This document shows, one piece after another, positions 27,744-36,411 of a DNA stretch of 64,000 bases. Location: assembly GCA_036937835.1 (NCBI GenBank), contig CM072869.1, positions 4,913,501-4,977,500 of the forward strand. The letters are read 5' to 3'. The translations under genes and the position numbers were made by a program. The stretch's first letter is position 1, and each line of letters begins with the position of its first letter. Under the pieces are notes generated by a model, which was not told where the DNA came from, did not search any database, and saw only the letters and a program-made list of their open reading frames with translations. Source of the stretch: Pampus argenteus (lineage: Eukaryota > Chordata > Actinopteri > Scombriformes > Stromateidae).

Positions 27744-28060
27744 TAGGGGTGTGACGAGACACTCAGTTCACGAGACGAGACGAGATACGACATTGGGTTC
27801 ACGAAATCGAGACGAGATTTTAAGAAAACTAAATTACAAATATGAATGCCTGGACAACAGACTTTTATTTAACTTTGTTTTTTTGTTTTACGACGTCATT
27901 CGGCTGCTTGTTGGATCACAATTTAAAAGTGGCGGGGGCGTCGCAAATAGTTATGCATGTGTTTTCCGGCTGCTTGTTGGACAACAAATCTCGCGAGACC
28001 GATTTCCAACCCAACGAGAAATCTCGCAAATTCGTCACACGAGATCTCGTCACACCCCTA
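27744..28060. mobile_element. Complete hAT-type MITE (317 bp) with 8-bp target duplication
   Basis: The element begins taggggtgtgacgaga and ends with the exact inverse complement of those 16 bases. It is flanked on both sides by the identical 8-mer gtagaaat (27736-27743 and 28061-28068). An 8-bp duplication with terminal TA(G/C)GGG-type inverted repeats is diagnostic of the hAT superfamily. At 317 bp with no transposase it is non-autonomous. Inside are CGAGA/GACGAGA iterations, a 15-bp direct repeat cggctgcttgttgga (27901-27915 and 27967-27981), and a palindrome tctcgcgaga (27989-27998). Intact termini and a perfect duplication suggest fairly recent insertion. A 123-codon open frame running through it is a chance frame. 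Confidence 0.9.
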
Positions 28061-28068
28061 GTAGAAAT
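28061..28068. repeat. Right target-site duplication of the MITE
   Basis: gtagaaat, the second copy of the 8-bp duplication made on insertion. Confidence 0.9.
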
Positions 28069-29510
28069 ACTTGAATGTTTGCTTCTCTGCACACTCAGTT
28101 CTCTCGCTTAAAGTCTATTATGTTTAAGATATCCGAATATACACATTTTTAACAGATAAACAAGACGTTAAAGGTTCTACATGTTTAAATCTGCTGTATA
28201 TGCACTGGCACTACTCTGTTTTGTATTACTCACAACATAAAGTACCTCAAATATATTTGTTCTTATAAACGGATGGAACTGATGTTAAAGTTAGAATCCC
28301 ACAATGCAATTTGTAGATAACTAGAGCTGTATAACATTGCTCAAGTCACAGTGATGACAAAAAAAAAAAATGATAACGATTATTATCTGAAGTCTCAATT
28401 TACTGCTCGCTACAGAGTAAACACTTTATATGTTTTATCGAGGCAGTCGTGAATGAGTGAGAGGTGAAGGTAAACTTTTGAGACACAGTCGAAAGCACCT
28501 GTTTGCACAGGTCTGTTAAACGCCTCGAATTGTCATGTTTACATGTGGTATTAATACCAAATACCATAGTATCTGTACAAAAGAAACATGCCACTGCCAC
28601 GGTGAAATCTAACTAGAACATCCTCTTATTGTCTTGATGTTTTTCCAACTGATTAAATCATACAAAAAAAAAAAAAAAAAAAAAAAAATAGGAACTTCAT
28701 TTTTGTTTTAAAACTCAAATAACCTCTAGTCTAACCCTGCACATATCAGCAGCAGAGTAAGGAACAGAATTCAGAAGTAGAGCCTCTCTTGAACAGAGAC
28801 TAGTGAAAACCAACTCCCAAGTTATCCATCTGATTTGCTGTCCTCCTACAAACCTTTGCTAATCGATGTACACCATGGGCAGTGATTATAAATGAGTTAT
28901 ATCGCTTAGCTACTAAAACTGACCTCAAATGTTTTTTTGTTTTTTTTGTTTTTTTTAAAGTTGACTTAATCACGGATCAATCTCTGAATATATATTTAAC
29001 AAGAAGCAGCGATGCAAAAAAATGCCCCTTCATTATCATACATTCAACAACAGCAATTTAATCTCCTCTCAGTTTGGCAACACATTTAAGACGGTGAAAT
29101 GAGAACAGCCGGACTGGACGAGATAAGAGAAATATTAAAACCTTTAAAACCTTCTGCAATGTCTCACTGATTGTTTATAATCACAGGAGGTATAGACAAT
29201 GGATCAGATGTATATATTAGACAACATACTCCATACTCTGCAGTATCTGAAGCCCACAGTGCCATCAGGCCCTCAAAAGAGGAACTGCTCCTTTCTCACA
29301 GACCTCCTCCTCCTCCTCCTCCTCCTCCTCCTCTCTTGGTTTGTGTCTCCACCACAGTCTCAGAGACTTAAATCAGATTTTATTTCTTTATTTGCAAGCA
29401 GATTGTCTATGTTTCAGTGATAATATGAGTTTTTTGTTTGTTTGTTTATTTGGTCTCATTTTATCCCCAACTGTCATTTTTTGTTAAATTTTATTTTGAA
29501 ATGTGTCCTC
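28069..29510. other. Gene-free DNA upstream of putative lingo1 first exon
   Basis: No gene recognised. It contains a 25-base A run (28664-28688) and a (CCT)n tract at 29303-29332, the latter making poly-Pro or poly-Leu chance frames. Confidence 0.5.
29303..29332. repeat. (CCT)n polypyrimidine repeat
   Basis: About ten CCT units, a homopurine/homopyrimidine mirror tract. Confidence 0.93.

Positions 29511-29516
<6 letters not shown>

Positions 29517-29541
<25 letters not shown>
29517..29541. repeat. (GT)n microsatellite, left arm of GT/CA inverted pair
   Basis: About 12 GT units. The complementary CA tract begins at 29650, so the two could pair around a loop of about 108 bases. They lie just upstream of the putative lingo1 5' exon. 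Confidence 0.92.
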
Positions 29542-29649
29542 CCGTCTGCCTTGTGTACACATCAACAAGGGAGGCTGCAATGTGGTTAACAAAACGCGCA
29601 TGGTAAATAAATAGACCCGCAAATGAACAGACGGCATGCTTACCGTGAT

Positions 29650-29694
29650 CACACACACACACACACACACACACGCACGCACACACACGCACAC
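29650..29694. repeat. (CA)n microsatellite, right arm of GT/CA inverted pair
   Basis: CA array of 45 bases with CG interruptions, complementary to the GT array at 29517-29541. Confidence 0.92.
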
Positions 29695-29699
29695 TTTGA

Positions 29700-30225
29700 G
29701 TAGGACACCGGGCAGAGTGCGTCGCACCGATCATCTCCGTCCCTCCCTCCAGCGGGCGGATTGCCTGATCCACTGACGACAGCCACAGTGTTTTGTGAGT
29801 GTGAGGCTTGTGGAGAGTCTGCATCAAGGAGCGAGAACAGCGCGTGGGAGTTGATCTCTCGCTACCTTCCATTTGCATTCCTTCCTTATTCTCTACACCC
29901 ATCATCGGACGAGTACAGACGCACAGGGAGTCCCATTACCGAGGGAGGATCGCTCCGTGTTGTGTGTGTGTATGCGTGTGTGTGTGTGTTAAAGCTGTCA
30001 TCTTGCTGCCGTCGTGGAGAAACTAATTGGAAATCTGCAAGAAACGACTGGTTTGTTTGTCTTTTGTTCTCCTCCCTCGTGTTTTTTTTTCTTTTTTTTT
30101 TGAAAGCTGTCTTTCAAGGCGATGGACTTGAGATAGCGCGTCTCATTCTGAGTGTTGGTGTGTCTGGGAGTTGCCGTCGGGGAGAAATGCGAAAGGATGC
30201 TTGGAAACAGTGAGAGCTACAGCAG
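29700..30225 (+). other. lingo1: Putative lingo1 5' untranslated exon
   Basis: This stretch is richer in GC and CpG than its surroundings, has the pyrimidine-rich and GA-rich texture of vertebrate 5' UTRs, and ends in a full donor consensus (agcag/gtgagt) at 30225/30226. It lies 18.4 kb upstream of the lingo1 acceptor on the same strand, with no other gene between. Lingo genes are known to have non-coding 5' exons before a single coding exon, which fits. The exon carries three short upstream ORFs: 30122-30136, 30187-30213, and one starting at 30197 whose stop would be formed by the splice junction. The 150-codon open frame across it has no ATG until near its end, so I regard the exon as non-coding. 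The start is approximate: no TATA box is seen and the CA tract lies just upstream. It could belong to another transcript. Confidence 0.5.
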
Positions 30226-30233
30226 GTGAGTAG
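30226..30233 (+). promoter_or_regulatory. Consensus splice donor of putative 5' exon
   Basis: CAG/GTGAGT matches the vertebrate U1 consensus at every core position. Exon end is inferred at 30225. Confidence 0.55.
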
Positions 30234-30756
30234 CTGATGAAGAGCACAAAAAAAGAAAGAAAGACAAAAGACAGTTTTATATTTCCTGCTTCGTGCTTCA
30301 GTCTTAATGTGTGCTGAAGCCAGTATTTTATAGAGGTGGATGTTCAGGCTGCAGCTAAATCCTGCTTTTCATGGGTACTTTAGAGAAAACCTCCGCAGAA
30401 TATATGAATTTCTGTTTGCCGATTGCTTTATCAATTTTCATAAAACTCCTCGGATCTCATTTCATTGTCAAATTGTCTAAAAAATAAAAAATAAAAAAAA
30501 AAATCCGCAAAGTCCGCAATGCTTATGGCAGAATCGGTTGACAGGATAGGAAAGCACAAACGGGAGACTATTGGTTAGGTGCGTCCTCTGCAGGTAAAGA
30601 TGCATCTAATCAACGCAGATTCCGATATGAAATTTATAGATTTGTTATCGATGCACATTTCGACAGTGTAATCATCTCCTTCTGTGTGCGTTTAGTTGCT
30701 GTGCGTGTGTGTTCTTGTCACGGTGGACGAGGGTCATTAATCAACTTTAATTGCCC

Positions 30757-30798
30757 CGCGTGTGTGTGTGCGTGCGCGTGCGTGCGTGTGTGTGTGTA
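30757..30798. repeat. Alternating GT/GC tract
   Basis: About 42 bases of alternating purine-pyrimidine with many CG and CGTG steps, a classic potential Z-DNA tract, followed by a G-rich run to about 30816. It lies about 0.5 kb inside the putative first intron. Confidence 0.9.
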
Positions 30799-31189
30799 TG
30801 GGGTGTGGGGGGGTGTTATCTTAATCTAGCCTTTATTTGGCCTTTGCTGAGGTAACATTGCTTATTGTGTGGACGTGTGAGGCAGTCGTGATCCTCCCCA
30901 TATGCCATTTTATTCATCTGCAAAGATGGCTATCTGTTAAATTGGCAGCTTATGAAAGCAAGCAGGCTTCTGCTGCAACCCAGTCATGCATTTTATTGAT
31001 CTTCAGAAACGATTTGGGATTTTTATTTTTTTGTTTTGTTTTCAACAAGAGAACAGTCCTGGGATCTATATATAGTCCATATTTCAACTGCACAGGACAG
31101 TGGATGAGACATATATTTTACACCTCCACACACCGTCTGTTGTTTGTTATTCAAGACAGCATTTCCAGAGAATTTTTGACAGTGGCCCC

Positions 31190-31193
<4 letters not shown>

Positions 31194-31245
<52 letters not shown>
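31194..31245. repeat. (AT)n microsatellite, 52 bases
   Basis: Uninterrupted AT array, about 26 units, just upstream of the candidate TATA-type promoter at 31.37 kb. Confidence 0.95.
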
Positions 31246-31247
<2 letters not shown>

Positions 31248-31364
31248 CTCCTTTATTGTTCAGCGCAGCCTGTATATAATGACAAAAACCAAGGGAGTTG
31301 CTGCAGAGTATCAGAAGACTGTGTGATGCTGTGCCTGCGGACATTCATAAAGTGCTGTAGCTCT

Positions 31365-31378
31365 ATTGGTTATAAATA
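31365..31378 (+). promoter_or_regulatory. Candidate CCAAT/TATA promoter core
   Basis: An inverted CCAAT core (attgg, 31365-31369) directly abuts ttataaata (31370-31378). About 30 bases downstream begins a GC- and CAG-rich segment ending in a usable donor (cttcacag/gtgcgt, exon end 31545). The arrangement fits an alternative lingo1 first exon. The two motifs are unusually close together, and no transcript evidence is available, so this is inference. Confidence 0.33.
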
Positions 31379-31399
31379 GCCAGAGGGAGCGGACAGCCA

Positions 31400-31545
31400 G
31401 ATAGCAGGAGCAGCCTCCCGTAGCCCCAGCAGCAGCAGCAGCATCAGCAGCAGCAGCAGCAGCAGGCTCACTATCCAGGATGAAAGATAGCTGATACACT
31501 TTAGATATCACAGGGGCTAGGGTGTGGCACAGGGGGGCTTCACAG
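31400..31545 (+). other. Candidate alternative 5' exon with CAG tract
   Basis: This segment begins about 25-30 bases after a TATA-like box, carries a (CAG)n run at 31427-31465, a five-codon-long ATG frame from about 31480, and ends at cttcacag before gtgcgt. It would splice to the lingo1 acceptor at 48648. The start is approximate. Confidence 0.28.
31427..31465. repeat. (CAG)n trinucleotide repeat
   Basis: About 13 CAG units with one CAT interruption. It reads as poly-Ala on the minus strand in a chance frame. Confidence 0.93.
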
Positions 31546-33399
31546 GTGCGTTCCTTCCTTTCATCTTATTAAACATCTTTAATGGTTTTTCTTACATGTG
31601 CTCTAAGTCCGTCATACAACAGTGACTTTAGAGTGACCTTATCACTTTTTTTTTTTTTTTTTTTTATGTGTCATTGCATTCATGTGGTTGTATTTAAATA
31701 TCACTTCCAGGTATCACATCCTACTTTTGGGAGTTTCTACTCTTGATTTATTTATTTATTTATTTTTTGATGAGTTGGATGCTGCTGACTCAGTCATGGC
31801 TGCAGCGGTGTGTGTGTGTGTGATCCGCTTTGTCCAGACGCCCAGCCTTCATTTAACAAATGTGCGGCCGCTGACCTTGGCTGTCTACAAGCTGTCAATA
31901 GGATTCACCTCTGTGCCCTACAATACATGCTATAGGACAGATGTAGCAACCCCCCCCCCTCCCCTCTCATCTCCGCCCTCCTATCTTACACCCTTATATG
32001 GCTGTTGACATTCTATATCAAATTACAACCCGTTGATCAATGTTTGCAATAAGTTAAACCTCTATATAGTGGCTAATATAACACAAGAGTATCAGATGTC
32101 ACAGGAAAATCATGCTCCTCATAACAGCATTATGTTTCAGTGAAGTATGGTTACATCTTGGCCTGTTTGTAATTTAATCCCGTAGGTAGGTATATAATGA
32201 ATGGATTAGCAAACCAAGAGAGCATTTTAAGCTGTCGTTGCAAAAAAAAACAAAAAAAAAAAAAAACGGCTTCAACAGAGGAGCAGCTGAGACAAAGTGG
32301 GTGTCGATGGTGTTGACCATGATGTTAGTGCATGGTGACAGATCACAGGCTCGCATTATCATAACACACTTAAATGACCAATAGTGTTAGTGAGCAGGCT
32401 AATGCTGGCTTATGACGTGTTAGCATGTCTCCTGGAGACACTCATCCTGGGTGTAAAGCTGACACCTACTGCATTGACAAGGTGTTTATTAGCTCCCAGT
32501 TGTGAGGCCATGATGCCTACATAATGCTACGGTGACACAGCGCTGAGAGTTTTCACCTGGGCTGGCAATCCTGGTTTTTATTTTTTTATAAGACTCGGCT
32601 GCCATTCCACTTGATGCCACTTGCCTTGATACATCGATGCCCCGAGGCTGGATGGCATGTTTATACAAGGCCTGCGGTGGATCCATAGTAGCTGTTTGAT
32701 GGGAGAAGGGGGGGAGAGGGAGATTCCTGTTCACAAGTCACTGTTGTCCTTGTCAGATGTCTTTTTTGAAAAAGATAAGTAGGAAGAGCAGCTGCAGATG
32801 CTGCCGGAAAGTCATCAACATGTTTTGGTCTTTCTTTCACAGCTTCATCAGTGAGAGGGTACGATCGCTTACATATGTTTATAATTGTTGTTAGTTGGTT
32901 GTAATGCACGATAGGTTTCAGAGATCCAAATTTACGATGTTAATTTATCCCAGGTTCCTAAATGCCTCATCGTATAAACACACACATTTGGGCATGCAGC
33001 CCACGCTTTGCCCTCCACATTACCTTCATCAGAGTGAAAGTGGCTTTTGCCGTGTCATTTCTAAAATCAAATTTGTAGAATTGTGATGGTATTGCCCTTA
33101 ATAATCCCGTGATGCATTAACGTAATTATTACATACACTAATCCAGAATTTATACAAAATTATCATCATTTATTACAGCGGTGATAGCAGCCACAAGGCG
33201 GCAAATAGGCACACATATTATAACATATAAAAATAGACTTGCTAGAACCGCTGTGGACTATATCCACACCCTGCTGCTTTATTTTAAGTGGCTGTGTGAC
33301 AGGTCTTTTCAGGGCTGGCTCTAATCAAAAGCAGCAAAAGGAATCAAAGGGGGAAAAAAAGGAATCACATAGAGGACCAAATTATTAATTATAGCTATA

Positions 33400-33960
33400 A
33401 AGGTATTGAATGTGAATTAATGCTTTAAATGAAATGTCATTGCACAGTTGGGCCTTGTTAGAGGCATGTCAGAGGCGTGTCTAAATGCCATGCATTCCCA
33501 TTAGCCTTTAGGGTCCACTCACCTTTAAAGCTAACTCTGATTTTTTTTTTTTATGCTTAGGCTGTACTTGTCCTGCCTGCATGTCAACACAACATCCATA
33601 TAGAAATAATTTAATAACGCTGAGTTTTGACAATCAGTCAAATTCGCATACGCAATCATATTTCAAGCCATTCACATTTAGTAAATGCAAACATTAAATC
33701 AATTGCCAAGGTTGAAATAACATCCTGCCATAAACCACTGGAAGTCCCTTGGAGGACGCATCATTAAAAAAGACGGTGGACGAGGTTATGGGTCAAGGGT
33801 TGAGGGAGGCATTAATATGCTTACTAAAGCTCCTCACCAACCCTCCGGAGAGGACATTTGTATTCTCTGCATAGAGACTAATCAATGCCTGCGCTGGTGC
33901 CCCTGTTGCCAGGCAGAATTAAACTTTGACACCCATCTTAGATGATCACGGGAATGTATA
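33400..33960. other. Candidate conserved non-coding block (intronic)
   Basis: About 560 bases almost free of simple repeats apart from one T run near 33540, with attaattatag and ttaatgctttaaatg homeobox- or POU-like cores and no coding signature. Composition-based inference. Confidence 0.28.
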
Positions 33961-34639
33961 TTACTCCACAGTTGTTGTTGTTGTTGTTCCCTTTCCATCT
34001 GTAGACAACGGATATTATTGTCCCATTTGATATTCACACATGCATGTATAACAAGAGTCTGAATGGCTGGTTTTTGCAGTGCTGACGATTAGCATTGTGC
34101 AAAATTACAATATGTTGCGTGTGTTCTACTAAAAAAAAAAAACATCTATTCAAACCGTGCTATTCAGTGGTGACTGGAAACACAATAGTGGGACAATAGT
34201 AGCTCCACTTATACAGGCACACTTGAACGGAGCGCATGATATTTTCCATAAGTGGGAACAAGATTTGTGTTGGTGCCTCACCTCTCTGCTGTAATGGCTG
34301 TTAAAATACCCTGTTGAGATCCAGCGTTCATTGGGTTCGGTGTTTACGTGCAATACTAGTACCATCGACTCCCTCTCCCTCTCTCTCCTCTGTCTAGTAG
34401 GCTGACTGAGCTCCTACTCAGAAGTGAAGTTGTCATTTACACCTACAGTAACACGTAAATGAATCTATTTTTATTTTAAGTAGGATTTCGTAGACGCATC
34501 GTCACAGGGTTCTGCTATAACCGTGCATGCAGATCAGCAGTTATTTGCCCTCTTATACATTGAGCTAATTCATTTGAATGAGGTCTATAAATAAGGTCTA
34601 CCTTCTCTGGAAAAAAAAAAAAAGTCTCCCAACTTGTTT

Positions 34640-34895
34640 TGTTGCCGTTGCGATTCACTCATTTCATGGTGCTTAATAGTGCCATTAAAAGACACTAATC
34701 CCATTAGAATCCATTCAGGATGTGCTCGCCCCTGTTCAAATGTCGCCACTGCGATAACTAATTCAAATATTTTAATGTGCTTCAAGTCCATTATGTCGTC
34801 AGATCAGTGTTGTTGCTTTGTGTCCATTGGCAGTTCGTCTCCATTCATCAAGTGCTTCAAGACAACAGAGGCTTTGCTTTGAGGTATAAAGGAGG
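34640..34895. other. Candidate regulatory block ending in a TATA-like box
   Basis: Repeat-free segment followed by a tataaa box at 34885-34890 and then by GC-richer, pyrimidine-rich sequence resembling a 5' UTR (34920-35050). It may be an enhancer/promoter pair for an alternative first exon. No clear donor was found, so confidence is low. Confidence 0.2.
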
Positions 34896-35810
34896 CCGAG
34901 GCTTTTAGTTCCCTAAAAGCTCACTTTCTCCATCTCTCTGGTGCTCTGTCTCGATCGCGCCCTCTCTGTTTAACTTCCATAAAAGGTCCCTCTGTCCGTC
35001 TCTCTTCCTCCCTCACCCACTCCAGCTTTCCTTCACCCACTTGCTGTCAACGCAGAGAGCAACAGAAAGAAATGACAGAAAAAAACAAAACAAAAAAAAA
35101 AACAATGGCTTATTCTGTCAATAGAGGGGAGCGAAAGTGCAGGGAGGAAACAAGAGGTCAGATTTCAGCTTATCGACCAGACAGGGTGGCATGAGGAGAT
35201 GTTGGTTTGCTAGACATGAAGAAGCAGCAATAATCCCCCCAACAGTAAGACCAGAAATAGAGCCATTCCTGCCACCTGGAATACGTCTATTGACTGTTAT
35301 TTATTTTCTGGCATATAAACACCATATCCTGTCTATTTTCTGAATGTGGCAAACAATACAGGAAGTCTTCCTATTCCTGTTAAGTCTAACATGTATCCCC
35401 AATGTAGAAATGGTGAGAAAACTGCATTGAAACAGGATAATTATTGATTTACTCCACAACATTTTTAAAAAATAATGACAAATCCCCCATCGTGAAGTTT
35501 CCAGAGCCAAAGCAATGTGTCAAAAATTGCTTATTTACTCTGACCAGCAGCCAGATATTCAAAAGTGTGTTTTATGATAATATGAAATGGAGAAAAGCAA
35601 TTTTTTATTTGTAATGATCACTTGCTCAGTGTTCAAAACTAGGATGCATTTTCAACCAAAGCCATTTCTGCAATATCTTGATTTTTTTTTTTTTTTTTTT
35701 GTTTAAAGTATGTGACTGTATATGCAATTTATGTTAAAATGAAGAAGGTTTAAGCAGCTTTTAAGGATATTTAGTTCGATAGCCTTTTCTCTCCTCGCTG
35801 AGCTGCACAG

Positions 35811-36411
35811 TATATAGGCGGGTTTAAATCAAGCAGAGAAGCAAGAAGCCGATACGTGTTTCACATTTCATTCAGGCAAAGAGAAGAAGTGAGCTTCATT
35901 CAGACAGGAGAAGCAGAATTAGTGTCAGAAAGCTTTGAGATGTATGTATGCGTGGATTATTCTTTTCATCCATTTAAGAGGTGCGCCGCTGTGACGTTAC
36001 GAGTTTGACATGTTGATCAATGTGTCGTATTTTAACTCCGGACTATTACCTGTCACATTCTGCAAATCTGAGAGGGGATGCGTTAGGGCAGTTTAACCGG
36101 TGAAATGGTTGGTGGTGGTAGCATGCAGGTGGGTGGAGGGGGGGTGGATAAGGGGTGGAGGGGCGAGGCTGATGAAAGAACCAGGCAGCGATCAAATGCG
36201 AGAAAAATAAAATGGTATTTGACCTTGTTGGATGCTGGCAAGTGACACGCTGCCACAGAAGTGCAAAGTAGTTTAGGAACCTGTGGGAATCGAGAGGGGG
36301 GAGAGAGAGATCGGGTCTGCAGAGTGCTGATGTGGAGCGAAGGACAGCGAGGGACGGTCCAGGCGGTTTAACCTCTCCATCTCATCAACTCGTTCAGTAA
36401 GGGGCTCAAAG
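35811..36411 (+). other. Weak candidate alternative first exon region
   Basis: A tatata box at 35811-35816 is followed by purine-rich exon-like sequence. Two possible donors follow: atgcag/gtgggt at 36128/36129 and ctcaaag/gtaaaa at 36411/36412. The first would place ATG-CAG in frame with lingo1. No transcript evidence, and each motif could arise by chance. Confidence 0.2.

Noticed and set aside
27703..28074. 123-codon + strand open frame
   Set aside because: Runs through the whole MITE including both inverted termini; not a gene.
29510..29905. 131-codon minus-strand frame with CVCVCV and THTHTH runs
   Set aside because: Made of the GT and CA microsatellites and not supported by any domain.
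29761..30213. 150-codon open frame across the putative 5' exon
   Set aside because: Opens at TTG and has no ATG until residue 143; composition is driven by GT repeat and UTR sequence. Better explained as an untranslated exon.
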